From Subdoligranulum variabile (lineage in GTDB: Bacteria; Bacillota; Clostridia; Oscillospirales; Ruminococcaceae), in contig NZ_CP102293.1 in NCBI RefSeq assembly GCF_025152575.1, forward strand, positions 2,666,001 to 2,730,000: a stretch of DNA of 64,000 nucleotides. Reading direction: 5' to 3'. Below, piece after piece: positions 25,575 to 35,600 of the stretch. Within the stretch, counting starts at the first letter, position 1. The number at the start of each line of letters is the position of its first letter. The notes under the pieces are model-generated. The model had not been told where the DNA came from, made no database searches, and was given only the letters and a program-made list of their open reading frames with translations. The position numbers and the translations under genes are program-made.

Positions 25575-26681
25575 ATGGATAATATTCTAGTTACACGTTC
25601 CTCCATGCCTAGTCTGGAGGAATACATAGAAGAAATCCGCCCCATATGGGAAAGCCACTGGCTGACCAATATGGGACCGAAGCATAAGGAACTGCAACGT
25701 AAACTTGAAGAATATTTGGCTGTTGATTATGTGGAATTGTTAACCAATGGCCATATGGCGCTGGAACTGACCCTTCAGGCCATGAACCTGCAGGGGGAGG
25801 TTATTACAACGCCATTTACCTTCGCGTCTACTACGCACGCCATAGTGCGCAATGGCTTGGAGCCGGTTTTTTGTGATATTGATCCGGTGACCTATACATT
25901 GGATGCGTCTAAAGTAGAAAAATTGATTACTGACCGTACTTGTGCCATCATGCCTGTACATGTTTATGGTAACGTCTGCAATATGGAGGAAATTGAACGT
26001 ATTGCCCGAAAGTATGGTTTGAAAGTGATTTATGATGCAGCCCATACTTTTGGTGAAACCTATAAGGGGCGTGGGATTGGCTCTTTTGGAGATGCCTCTT
26101 GCTTCAGCTTCCATGCAACTAAGGTGTACAACACTATCGAGGGTGGCGCAGTATGCTATCACAATGAAGAACTGGGTAAACGGCTGTATGAACTGAAAAA
26201 CTTTGGTATTCATGGCCCCGAAGAAGTGGATGCCGTAGGTGCAAATGCCAAGATGAATGAGTTCTGCGCGGCCATGGGATTATGCAATTTGAGGCATGTG
26301 GACGAAGAAATTGCGAAGCGCAAAAAGGTTGTAGAACGTTACCGTGAACACTTGGAAGGTGTTGCGGGTCTGCAGCTGAATGTGGAGCAGCCGGATGTGA
26401 AGTACAATTATGCTTACTTCCCGGTAGTGTTTGATGAAAAAGTGTTTGGTGCCAGCCGCAATGAGGTATTTGATGCACTGGCAAAGCGGGGAGTCTGTGC
26501 ACGCAAGTATTTTTATCCATTGACCAATACTTTTGCTTGTTTCCATAATAAGTACAATGCGGATGAAACACCTGTGGCTCGTTATGTATCGGAGAGGGTG
26601 TTGACGCTTCCCCTTTATGCAGACTTGGCGCTGGAAGATGTGGACCGTATCTGCCATATAATTTTGAAATTAAAAGCGTAA
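25575..26681 (+). CDS. DegT/DnrJ/EryC1 sugar aminotransferase (VioA/WecE-like)
   Basis: A 368-residue PLP enzyme. VTRSSMPSLEEYIEEIRPIW, SHWLTNMGPKHKELQ, TNGHMALELTLQAM, VITTPFTFASTTHAIVRNGL, YDAAHTFGE and FSFHATKVYNTIEGGAV (Schiff-base lysine) are all canonical. The start resembles VioA, which makes dTDP-4-amino-4,6-dideoxyglucose. Two ATG codons stand in tandem (25572 and 25575); the second is better spaced from GAGG. It ends the glycan cluster and with the GNAT gene could make the donor for the GT56 transferase. Confidence 0.88.
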   Translation: MDNILVTRSSMPSLEEYIEEIRPIWESHWLTNMGPKHKELQRKLEEYLAVDYVELLTNGHMALELTLQAMNLQGEVITTPFTFASTTHAIVRNGLEPVFCDIDPVTYTLDASKVEKLITDRTCAIMPVHVYGNVCNMEEIERIARKYGLKVIYDAAHTFGETYKGRGIGSFGDASCFSFHATKVYNTIEGGAVCYHNEELGKRLYELKNFGIHGPEEVDAVGANAKMNEFCAAMGLCNLRHVDEEIAKRKKVVERYREHLEGVAGLQLNVEQPDVKYNYAYFPVVFDEKVFGASRNEVFDALAKRGVCARKYFYPLTNTFACFHNKYNADETPVARYVSERVLTLPLYADLALEDVDRICHIILKLKA

Positions 26682-26804
26682 TTACGTCAGCATTGTTAAA
26701 CATGCTTATAAAGCCAAATTGAAAATGATCTTCGTCGAGAAGATTGTACAAAAACCAGTGAGATGTATGCCTGATAAAGGGGAATGATTTTATAGTCCAA
26801 ACCC

Positions 26805-27347
26805 TTGTACCAGCCGGGCCCGGTAGAGCTGGCCAGTTGTTCTTTCGGACAGAGCAGCAAGGTCAGTTACCTGCAGATGCTCACGGCGGTGTGTGCCGTG
26901 GTCAACGGCGGCAATCTGATGCAGCCGTATGTAGTGCAGACGATCCAGGCCCCAGACGGTACGGTACTGCAGGAAATAGAACCAACGGTCAAGCGCCGGG
27001 TCATAAGCGAGGAAACCAGTGCCACCATGTGCCAGCTGATGGAGGGGGTCGTTACGGAGGGGACCGGCAAGCATGCGGCGGTAAACGGTTATTTTGTGGG
27101 CGGGAAAAGTGGTACCAGCCAGAAGCTGGACAGCGAAAACGAAGGAGCCCGCATCAGCAGTTTTGTGGCGGTGGCGCCCATTGATGCGCCGCGGCTGGCG
27201 GTATTGGTTTGTCTGGATGAACCCCACAGCTGGACGACCAGCGGCGGTACACTTTCGGGACCGGTCTGCGCCGAGGTATTGGCGAAAGCTTTGCCGTATC
27301 TTGGTATCGAACCAGAAGTGCAGCCGGAGTCCACAGAATCTCCATGA
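26805..27347 (+). pseudogene. Class B penicillin-binding protein, 3' fragment only
   Basis: About 180 residues of a transpeptidase C-terminus: SFGQSSKVSYLQMLTAV, NGGNLMQPYVVQTI, and the third active-site motif KSGTS near residue 103. The N-terminal membrane anchor, dimerisation domain and the SxxK and SxN motifs are missing; an in-frame stop lies at 26793-26795. The polysaccharide cluster seems to have replaced the upstream part of the gene. The homology looks like FtsI/SpoVD-type proteins. It ends before a strong bidirectional terminator. Confidence 0.82.
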
Positions 27348-27360
27348 CACAACGACAAAA

Positions 27361-27394
27361 ACACCGCCGGAAGCAGCCTTGCTTCCGGCGGTGT
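27361..27394. terminator. Strong bidirectional terminator
   Basis: A perfect 15-base stem, ACACCGCCGGAAGCA 27361-27375 with TGCTTCCGGCGGTGT 27380-27394, and a GCCT loop. T-rich and A-rich flanks let it serve both the PBP remnant and pepD. Confidence 0.9.
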
Positions 27395-27415
27395 TCTGTT
27401 ATCGATAGGCAAAAA

Positions 27416-28855
27416 TCAGCGGGCGCGCTTGAGCACCTCCACCAGGAACTTCCACACGCGCTGCACAGAACTGATGCTCATCCGCTCACGGGGCGTGTGA
27501 ATCTCCAACAGGTTGGGACCAATGGATACGCAGTCCAAACCCGGCATCTTACCGGCGAACAGGCCGCATTCCAGACCGGCGTGGATGGCTTCCACCCGCG
27601 GGGCCTCACCATACTGTTCAGTATAGACCTGTACCATCAACTCACGAAGCGGAGAGTGCTCCTGGTACTGCCAACCGGTGTATTCACCCTCATATTCCAC
27701 CCGGCCTCCCAACTGCGCCAGCAAGCAGGCAAGCCGGCGTTTGAGCATCTCCTTCTGGGAGTCCACCGAACTGCGCAGGCTGGACACGGCCCGCAGGGTA
27801 TCGGTCTCTGTGGTCAGGATGCCCAGGTTCAGCGAGGTCTGCACAAGCCCTGCAATGTCAGGACTCATAGCCTGGATGCCATTGGGCAGACAGGTCAGCA
27901 GGCAGACCACCTTCTCAGTGGTTGCGGCATCCATGGGATCGTCGGCAACCGTAGCGTTTTCCACTTGCAGGAAAAGGGAGGGATCCGTCACACGATATTC
28001 GTTGCGCAGCGTCTTCTCCATAGCGGCAACGGCATTGCGGGCGGCCTGTGCGTCGGCGACCACCACGGTGGCGGTGCTTTCTACCGGGATGGCGTTGCTC
28101 TTCAGCCCGCCATGCACCTCTACCAGTCGCAGGGGTGTCTGGGCTGCCAGATCCTGCAGGACGCGGCCCATCAGCATGTTGGCATTGGCCCGGCCTTTGT
28201 CGATCTCGGAACCGGAATGACCGCCGGTCAGTCCCCCCACTGTGACAGTAAGGGCCGCACCAGCAAAGGCGGTGTGTATCAGAGGCAGCAGGGAAATGGT
28301 ATTGTTGCCGCCTGCACAGCTGACCGTGAAAATCCCCTCAGCCTCGGAGTCCATATTCAGCATGCGGCGGCCTTTCAGCGGGCTCACATCCAGTGAACCA
28401 GCTCCCAGCAGACCGATCTCCTCATCCACCGTAAAGACGGCTTCCAGGCGAGGGTGAGGAAGGTCATCGGCATCCAGCACGGCCAACGCCATCGCCACGG
28501 CAATGCCGTCGTCTCCGCCCAGCGTGGTTCCTTTGGCGCTGATATAGTCTCCCTCCACCTCAAGGTCCAGTCCCTCCTGGGCCATGTCTTTGGGGCAGCC
28601 AGGTTCTTTTTCACACACCATGTCCAGGTGCCCCTGCAGAATCACCGGCTCAGCCTGTTCATAACCAGGGGTAGCTTCCTTGATGATGATTATATTGTTG
28701 TCGGCATCCTGGTGATATTCCAGCCCGCGCTGGCGTGCAAAGGCGGCACACCAGTCGCTCACCGCCTTGGTGTTGCCGGAGCCGCGGGGGATGGCGGACA
28801 TCTCTTCAAAAAAGCGGAATACGTTTTGGGGTTCCAGATTCTCCAATATCTTCAT
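27416..28855 (-). CDS. pepD: Xaa-His (aminoacyl-histidine) dipeptidase
   Basis: A 479-residue M20-family metallodipeptidase. Metal-binding motifs are LQGHLDMV near 75-82, TTLGGDDGIAVAMALAVLDA near 115-130, and the catalytic glutamates in FTVDEEIGLLGAGSLD; TGGHSGSEI marks the dimerisation lid. It hydrolyses short peptides in the cytoplasm. ATG 28855 is used since AGGAG lies 8 bases before it; a GTG at 28864 would overlap that site. It ends the minus-strand set downstream of the OPT peptide transporter, so the genes fit peptide use. Confidence 0.93.
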   Translation of the reverse strand: MKILENLEPQNVFRFFEEMSAIPRGSGNTKAVSDWCAAFARQRGLEYHQDADNNIIIIKEATPGYEQAEPVILQGHLDMVCEKEPGCPKDMAQEGLDLEVEGDYISAKGTTLGGDDGIAVAMALAVLDADDLPHPRLEAVFTVDEEIGLLGAGSLDVSPLKGRRMLNMDSEAEGIFTVSCAGGNNTISLLPLIHTAFAGAALTVTVGGLTGGHSGSEIDKGRANANMLMGRVLQDLAAQTPLRLVEVHGGLKSNAIPVESTATVVVADAQAARNAVAAMEKTLRNEYRVTDPSLFLQVENATVADDPMDAATTEKVVCLLTCLPNGIQAMSPDIAGLVQTSLNLGILTTETDTLRAVSSLRSSVDSQKEMLKRRLACLLAQLGGRVEYEGEYTGWQYQEHSPLRELMVQVYTEQYGEAPRVEAIHAGLECGLFAGKMPGLDCVSIGPNLLEIHTPRERMSISSVQRVWKFLVEVLKRAR

Positions 28856-28879
28856 AGACGACACTCCTTTTCTACAAAA

Positions 28880-29224
28880 TTAGCTGCGGAGCCGGTAGCG
28901 ACCGCCGCCGGCCTCTTGCAGCATCTGCTGCTCTACCATATAGCGGGTCAGTTTGTCTGCAAAAGCGGCGGCATCCTGAACCTCCAGACGATTGCGGGAC
29001 CAGAACAGTCCGGCCCGGACACCCTGGATCTCACGGGCTAACTCTTTGCGGGTGATGGTTTGCTGCTTCTTCAGCCGATGAAGTACCCGTGCGGCACATT
29101 TGCTCAGTAGGATCCGCTCCAGATCCCTTTGCTGCGTCATGCTGCGGCGCAGCCCCCAGAGATAAAGTACCATGGTTGCGGCAGCGAACAACAGAATGCC
29201 CAGAATGATCTGCGGGATGCTCAT
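28880..29224 (-). CDS. Membrane-anchored hypothetical protein
   Basis: A 114-residue protein with one N-terminal membrane helix (IILGILLFAAATMVLYLWGL), then a basic helical domain with a winged-helix look (LKKQQTITRKELAREIQGVR). Its ATG overlaps the stop of the PqqD-like gene (ATGA at 29221), so they are co-translated. The soluble part should be in the cytoplasm. No family recognised. Confidence 0.7.
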   Translation of the reverse strand: MSIPQIILGILLFAAATMVLYLWGLRRSMTQQRDLERILLSKCAARVLHRLKKQQTITRKELAREIQGVRAGLFWSRNRLEVQDAAAFADKLTRYMVEQQMLQEAGGGRYRLRS

Positions 29225-29583
29225 GGCTTCACCTTGTCTTTCCCCACAAAGAGAATGAACTCATTGTTGTGCAGAATCTGCATATACTTGACCAGCCGGT
29301 CGTACAAGGGTTCCGCTTTGTCACCGAACTGGGCTTTCATTTTGCGGGCCAGATCCCCTACACTCTGCACGCCGTCTATCTCTTTCCACAGAAAACTGCC
29401 GTATTCGTCCAGGGCAATGTGGCTGACCCGCGGCGTATGAAAGAATTTCTGCGCGATGGAGGCATAGAAACCGCGGTGTACCATATCGATGGTGACAATG
29501 CCTTTGTCGTCCTCGCTCCAGCTGTTTTTGGGGTTGGGTACGGGGACAAAATCCAGATAATTTTCCTGCTTGCTTTTGGCCAT
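29221..29583 (-). CDS. PqqD family protein
   Basis: A 120-residue protein with the PqqD winged-helix pattern: IALDEYGSFLWKEIDGVQSV followed by a C-terminal LYDRLVKYMQILHNNEFILF. PqqD-like domains bind peptides and hand them to radical-SAM enzymes, yet none is encoded here. It is coupled to a membrane-anchored protein and lies between pepD and the OPT transporter. Function in this setting is unknown. Confidence 0.8.
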   Translation of the reverse strand: MAKSKQENYLDFVPVPNPKNSWSEDDKGIVTIDMVHRGFYASIAQKFFHTPRVSHIALDEYGSFLWKEIDGVQSVGDLARKMKAQFGDKAEPLYDRLVKYMQILHNNEFILFVGKDKVKP

Positions 29584-29613
29584 AGATATTCTCCCGGATT
29601 GTTTTACTCAAAA

Positions 29614-29643
29614 CAGGGCTGCATACCCAAGTATACAGCCCTG
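29614..29643 (-). terminator. Terminator of the OPT transporter gene
   Basis: On the minus strand CAGGGCTGTATAC pairs with GTATGCAGCCCTG, followed by TTTTG. It separates the transporter from the PqqD-pepD genes. Confidence 0.75.
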
Positions 29644-29663
29644 TCTGCAAGAACGCAATGCGT

Positions 29664-31586
29664 TTATTTGGACTTCTTCTGGTCTTTGGTGGCAAAGAGA
29701 TAGATGGTAACCAGCAGCAGGGCAAAGACGATCAGACCGCCAATCTGCCCGATGCTGAAGATGCCGCTGATATTGATGAACTCACCGACGTTGCTGGCGC
29801 CCATGGGGATGACCGCAAAGACTGCCAGCAGAATGCCGACGATACCTTCACCGGCAATCAGGCCGGAGGAGTAGAGAACGCCGGACTGGACCACGTTGTT
29901 TTTCTCCTTGTCGGAAGCGTACTTGCGCTTTTCCAGGACCCAGCGCAGGGCGCCGCCCAGCATCATGGGCACCGAGAGATAGATGGGCAGATACAGACCA
30001 ATGGAGAAAGGCAGAACAGGAATGCCGAGGATCTCGATGACGATGGCGATGAAGACGCCGGCAAAGACGAGGTTCCAGGGCAGGTTGCCGCCCATGACGC
30101 CCTCGACGATCATCTTCATGAGAATCGCCTGCGGGGCGGGCAGGTCGTTGGAACCATAGCCGCCCCAGGCCATGGACAGAAGGTACAGGATCCCGCCGAT
30201 GGCAATGGAGGAAACCACCACGCCGATGATCTCGCCCATCTGCTGCTTTTTGGGGGTGGCGCCCACCAGGAAGCCGGTCTTGAGGTCCTGGGAGGTATCG
30301 CCGGCGATGGCTGCGATGACGCAGATGACGCCGCCAATAACGATGGCTGCCGTCATACCCTCAATGCCGGTAGAGCCGGTGGATTTGAGCAGCATGGTGG
30401 AGATGAGCAGGGTGGCGATGACCATGCCGGAAACGGGGTTGTTGGAAGAACCGATCAGGCCGACCATGCGGGAGGAAACGGTGGCGAAGAAGAAGCCGAA
30501 GATGATGACGATGAGTGCGGTGAAGAAGTTCAGCGGGATGGCGGGGAACAGCCACAGCACCACAGCGATGACCAGCACGCCGAGGAGCACAAAAGGCATG
30601 GGAATATCCTGCTCGGTGCGCAGGCTGCTGGCGGTACGGCCCTTGCCGTAGGCTTTCATCGAGTCACGGAAGGTGCGGACGATGAGGGGCAGGGATTTGA
30701 TGAGGCTCAGCACACCGCCGCAGGCCACGGCGCCGGCGCCGATGTAACGCAGGTAGTTGCTCCACAGGGCCGAGACACCGTTTTGGGCGACCAGTTCGTT
30801 GATGGTCATATCGGTAACAGGGAAAAGGACAGACTCACCGCCGAAGAGAACCATCAGCGGCATGATGACCAGCCAGCCCAGCACACCGCCGGCAAACAGG
30901 TAAGAGGACACTTTGGCGCCGCATATGTAGCCCACACCCGCCAGGGCAGGCAGGACATCAATGCCCACACCGGCGCCTTTGTAGGCGGAGATGTCGTAGG
31001 TGATTTCACTGGGGAAGATTTTTAGGCCGTCTGTGACGAACTTGTATACGGCGGCAATGCCCAGGCCGGAGAAGACGGTGGAGGCCTTGGCACCGCCCTC
31101 TTCGCCGGCAATGAGGACTTCGGCACAGGCCTGGCCTTCCGGATAGGCCAGGGTGCCATGCTCCTTGACGATGAGAGCGCTGCGCAGGGGAATCATCATC
31201 AGGGTGCCCAGCACACCGCCGCACAGGGCGATGAGGCCGATCTCGATGAGAGAAGGGGTGGCGCAGAGGCCCTCCTTGGCCCACATGAAAAGGGCGGGCA
31301 GGGTGAAGATGGCACCGGCTGCTACCGATTCACCGGCGGAACCGATGGTCTGCACCATGTTGTTTTCCAGAATGGAGTCCCGGTGCAAAATCTTGCGGAT
31401 GATGCCCATCGAGATAACGGCTGCAGGGATGGAGGCAGATACCGTCATGCCGACGCGCAAGCCCAGATAGGCGTTGGCACCGCCGAACACAATGGCCAGA
31501 ATGGCGCCCAGAACGATGGATACCACCGTAAACTCGGGCATGACCTTGTCGGCAGGCACATAGGGTTGGAATTCTTTGTTTTCCAC
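29664..31586 (-). CDS. OPT-family oligopeptide transporter
   Basis: A 640-residue membrane protein with about 14-16 hydrophobic segments. The beginning (MPEFTVVSIVLGAILAIVFG followed by GANAYLGLRVGMTVSASIPA) and the repeated glycine-rich helices are typical of bacterial OPT transporters (often listed as OPT/YSL or TIGR00733-type). It imports small peptides with protons. The start is GTG 31586, with AAGGA at good distance. A downstream dipeptidase (pepD) would break down what is imported. Confidence 0.92.
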   Translation of the reverse strand: MENKEFQPYVPADKVMPEFTVVSIVLGAILAIVFGGANAYLGLRVGMTVSASIPAAVISMGIIRKILHRDSILENNMVQTIGSAGESVAAGAIFTLPALFMWAKEGLCATPSLIEIGLIALCGGVLGTLMMIPLRSALIVKEHGTLAYPEGQACAEVLIAGEEGGAKASTVFSGLGIAAVYKFVTDGLKIFPSEITYDISAYKGAGVGIDVLPALAGVGYICGAKVSSYLFAGGVLGWLVIMPLMVLFGGESVLFPVTDMTINELVAQNGVSALWSNYLRYIGAGAVACGGVLSLIKSLPLIVRTFRDSMKAYGKGRTASSLRTEQDIPMPFVLLGVLVIAVVLWLFPAIPLNFFTALIVIIFGFFFATVSSRMVGLIGSSNNPVSGMVIATLLISTMLLKSTGSTGIEGMTAAIVIGGVICVIAAIAGDTSQDLKTGFLVGATPKKQQMGEIIGVVVSSIAIGGILYLLSMAWGGYGSNDLPAPQAILMKMIVEGVMGGNLPWNLVFAGVFIAIVIEILGIPVLPFSIGLYLPIYLSVPMMLGGALRWVLEKRKYASDKEKNNVVQSGVLYSSGLIAGEGIVGILLAVFAVIPMGASNVGEFINISGIFSIGQIGGLIVFALLLVTIYLFATKDQKKSK

Positions 31587-31676
31587 GATACTTGGTCCTT
31601 TCTTTCGGTTTTGCTGCAGGATACTGACCGCAGAAGGTGGTCCGGGCCTTCAGGGTACAGACAGGCAACTTACACC

Positions 31677-31705
31677 AGTGTATACAAGAATTCGGGGCAC
31701 GTCAA
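31677..31705 (-). promoter_or_regulatory. Promoter of the OPT transporter
   Basis: On the minus strand TTGACG (plus 31700-31705), a 17-base spacer and TACACT (plus 31677-31682). No riboswitch-like fold is evident between it and the start codon. Confidence 0.55.
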
Positions 31706-31917
31706 GGCATTTCTTGCTTTATTTTGTAAAAAATAGACGAAAACGAAACTTTTGAATATTCAAAAGATGACAAAAAGAACAAAATGCTGCGTGGTTCGTT
31801 TAAAAAATGACTCGAAAAGGGAGGAAAAAGGGACTTCAGAAAAACGATGGAAAAAGGTGAAATTTCTGCGGATTTTGTCAATGTTCAGAAAATGTACGGG
31901 AATTCTGATGAAAATTT

Positions 31918-31926
31918 TGCTATAAT
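31918..31926 (+). promoter_or_regulatory. Extended -10 promoter of the ABC/FtsX operon
   Basis: TGCTATAAT at 31918-31926 is a full extended -10 element. No good -35 is seen at the matching distance. The region 31,706-31,917 between the two divergent promoters is A+T-rich and holds no gene. Confidence 0.55.
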
Positions 31927-31963
31927 AACCCTAAACAAGGTGTATAAAAAACGGGAGAAAACC

Positions 31964-32689
31964 ATGGCCAACACACAAACCGGGCATCAGCCCTTTGTCG
32001 TATTTGACAACGTATGCAAATATTATCAGATGGGAGATACGCGGATTGCCGCATCGGATCATGTGAGTTTCACCATCGAAAAAGGAGAATTCTGCGTCAT
32101 TCTGGGTCCTTCGGGGGCCGGCAAGACCACGGTTCTCAATATGCTGGGCGGGATGGATACCTGTGATGAGGGGACCATCCTGCTGGACGGGGAAAAAGTC
32201 AGCAGCTTCAATCAGAAGCGTCTGACGACCTATCGCCGGTATGATGTGGGATTTGTGTTCCAGTTCTATAACCTTGTGCAGAATCTCACGGCGCGGGAAA
32301 ATGTGGAACTGGCGGCGGAAATCTGCCGTGATCCGCTGGATGCCGATACCGTGCTGGAGGAAGTGGGGCTGGCCCATCGCCGCAACAACTTCCCGGCACA
32401 GCTTTCCGGCGGGGAACAGCAGCGTGTCTCCATTGCCCGGGCTCTGGCCAAAAATCCCAAGATTCTGCTCTGTGATGAACCCACCGGTGCGTTGGATTAC
32501 AAGACCGGCAAACAGGTGCTGGCGCTTCTGCAGGACACCTGCCGCCGGAAAGGCCGCACGGTCATCGTCATCACCCACAACAGTGCGCTGGCCGCCATGG
32601 CTGACCGGGTCATCCGAATCAACAGTGGCCGCGTGATCGAGGAAAAAATCAATCCCAACCCCACCCCCGTGGAAAGGATCGAATGGTAA
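31964..32689 (+). CDS. ABC transporter ATP-binding protein (MacB/LolD type)
   Basis: A 241-residue ATPase: Walker A GPSGAGKT near 44, Q-loop in [14 protein letters not shown], signature LSGGEQQR, Walker [13 protein letters not shown], and H-loop VIVITHN. The start is ATG 31964 behind GGGAGA; codons up to 31847 are ignored. It ends directly before the FtsX-like permease (TAA then ATG at 32690). Together they form a mechanotransmission-type ABC system, which usually exports or releases peptides or lipoproteins rather than importing. Confidence 0.92.
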   Translation: MANTQTGHQPFVVFDNVCKYYQMGDTRIAASDHVSFTIEKGEFCVILGPSGAGKTTVLNMLGGMDTCDEGTILLDGEKVSSFNQKRLTTYRRYDVGFVFQFYNLVQNLTARENVELAAEICRDPLDADTVLEEVGLAHRRNNFPAQLSGGEQQRVSIARALAKNPKILLCDEPTGALDYKTGKQVLALLQDTCRRKGRTVIVITHNSALAAMADRVIRINSGRVIEEKINPNPTPVERIEW

Positions 32690-35600
32690 ATGACGCGAAC
32701 CTACCGAAAAAATATACTGCGTACCTTTAAAAGTGCACGCAGCCGCTTTGTGGCGATTTTTTCCATCGTAGCCCTGGGCGTTGGTTTTTTGGCAGGCCTG
32801 AATGCAACGCCCGTGGACATGAAGGAATCCATGGAGCAGTATCTGGACGATGGCAACTTTTATGATCTGCGCATCGTCTCCACTATGGGACTGACCGACG
32901 ACGATGTGGAGGCCTTACGTCAGGTGGACGGCGTCGAAACGGTGCAGCCGGCCTATTCGGCGGATCTGCTGGTAGAAGCCGGGAGTGACGTGGTGGTGTC
33001 CCGGCTGCACAGCCTGCCGCCGCAAGAAGAGGATGCCATTAACCGGCTGGTTCTCGCGGAAGGACGCCTGCCGGAAAAATCCGGGGAATGCGTGGTGGAA
33101 GCCAGTGCCAACATCACCGGCGGGGACTATCCTATCGGTTCCACTCTGACCGTCAGCAGTGCGGACAACGAAGATTTGGATACCAAGCTGTCCTGCACAG
33201 AGTACACGGTGGTGGGCATTGTACATAACACCAACTATTTCAGTTTTGAGCGGGAACCGGCCAGTGTGGGCAACGGTACGGTGGAATTGGTGATGTACCT
33301 TCTGCCGGAAGATTTCGCCTACGATACTTACACCGAAATATACGTGACCGCCGAAGGTGCCCTGCAGCAAAACAGCATGGAGGATGGATACGAGGCCACC
33401 GTTGAGGCGGTCCAGACCCGCGTGGAAGCCATTCAGGACGCACGCTGCCAGGCGCGCTACGATGAAATCCGCTCCGATGCACAGGCGGAGATCGACGATG
33501 CCTGGTCGGAATACTATGATGCGGAGGCGGACGCACAGCAGGAGCTGGCCGACGCCGCGCAGGAACTGGCGGACGGACGCCGGGAACTGGCGGACGGCGA
33601 GCAGGAATACCGGGACGGCGAGCAGGAATATGCCGACGGTGTGCAGGAACTGGCCGACAACGAGGCCAAGGTCAATGACGGCGCCGTACAGCTGGAGGAA
33701 GGCCGGCAGGAATTGCTGGACAACCAGGCCAAGGTAGAAGAGGGCGAAGCGGAGCTAGCAGCCAATGAGCCGAAGCTGGCAGATGCCCGCAAAAAGCTGG
33801 AAGAAGGGCAGGCGGAATACGAGGCCGGTCTGCAGGAATACAACGATGCCCTGGCTCATATCGAGGAAGGGGAGCAACAGCTGGCCGACGGCAAGGCCGA
33901 GCTGAACAAACAGGAACAGACCTATGCCGCGGGGCTGGAAAGCATGGCGGCGGAAATTACCGCTATGCTCCAGAAGCAGGACCCGGATCTGACGGTTACA
34001 GTGAAAGCGGAGGATATCGGTGATTTTGTCAGCTGGCTGAATGAAAATGAATACCCGGTCCCGCAGAGCTATGACGAACTGCTGGATGATCTGGACGCTT
34101 ATCTGCAGCCATATGGGCTCACCGCCGAGGGGGTCGGGTTGACTTCCGCTGCCCGTGGAGTCCAGAGCGGTGCACAAAAGATGCTGGAAATGATGAGCAC
34201 CATGCCGCCGCAGACCGGAGAAGAAGGCGGTGCGCCGGAAGATTCCAAGCCGGAAATAACAGCGGAACCGCAGGACCAGGCAGCAGAAATAACGGAGCTG
34301 CCGCAGGAAGAAACCATCCCGGCGGATGAAATTCCCGAAGAGGCAGAAACCTTGCCGGAAGAGCAGCCGGAAGCGGAAACACAGCAAGAATCGGCGTGGG
34401 CGGAGCAGGAGCCTGCAGATGGTGCTCCCGCAGAGGGGGATGCCGAGCCTGAAACGGAAGAACCGACGGAACCCACTCCGAACGATGGGGAACCGAATGG
34501 CGGAGAAAAGCCGCAGGAGGAGCGCGCGGAAAGTGCCTCCAAGCAGAAAGCGCCGCTGTCGGACCCGACAGTACCCACGGAGCCGGGACTTACCGAGGAG
34601 CAGCTGGCCGAACTGGCGGGACAGCTGAACGCTATCGTGACGGCGGACCGCGCCGGGATGCAGGCCGTTCTGACGGATGCACAGCAGTGGTGGGCAGCGC
34701 AGGATGAAGAAAGCCAGAAATCGGATCTTCTCCAGAATTTTGCCGCGCTGGTAAACGTTGGTCTGTATGGACTGCAGCAGGAACAGGCACTGATGGGAGA
34801 GGCGGTCACCGGGTTTGCCCGGGTCGTCAGCGGACGCCGTCAGTTGGATGCCGGCTGGGATGCCTATGAGGCCAATGCACAGAAGCTGGCTGACGGCCGT
34901 AAGCAGCTGGAAGCCAGTGCCCCGCAGTTGGAAGCGGCCAAAAAACAGCTGGATGATGGCTGGAAAGAATACAATGACGGAGTGGCGGAGTACGAAGCCG
35001 GCAAGAAAGAACTGGCCGACGGTCGCAAGCAGCTGGAGGAAGGCTGGGCGACCCTGACCGACAAACAGCTGGAACTGGACGATGCCCGCCGCCAGATCAA
35101 CGACGCCAAGGCGGAACTGGCTGACGCACGGGCAGAATTGGATGACGCCCGGCAGACCATCGCGGAGAACGCCCAGAAGTTGCGCGACGGTGAGATCGAA
35201 TACGAGGATGCCAAAGCCGAGGCGGAGCAGGAGCTGGCCGATGCCCGGGCCGAGATCGAGGACGGCCAGAAGGAACTGGACGAGATCGAGATGCCGGAAT
35301 GGTATGTCTGGGACCGCAGCAACAATGTGAGCTATGCTTCCTTTACCGGCAACGTGGATAAGCTGACCGCCATCACCACGATCTTCCCGGTGTTTTTCTT
35401 CCTGGTAGCGGCGCTGGTGGTCTCCACGACCATGACCCGCATGGTGGAGGAGGAACGCCTGCAGATCGGCACGCTCAAGGCGCTGGGATATACCCGCCGG
35501 GAGATCATGCAGAAATATCTGTGGTATGCTTTCGCGGCGGCAGCCTGTGGTACCGCTGTGGGCCTCGCCGTAGGATTCCGGGCCTTCCCGGCCATTATCT

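Noticed and set aside
29658..31025. 455-residue plus-strand frame opposite the OPT transporter
   Set aside because: Low-complexity Asp/Gly/His-rich translation caused by the G+C-rich codons of the real gene on the other strand; no ribosome site.
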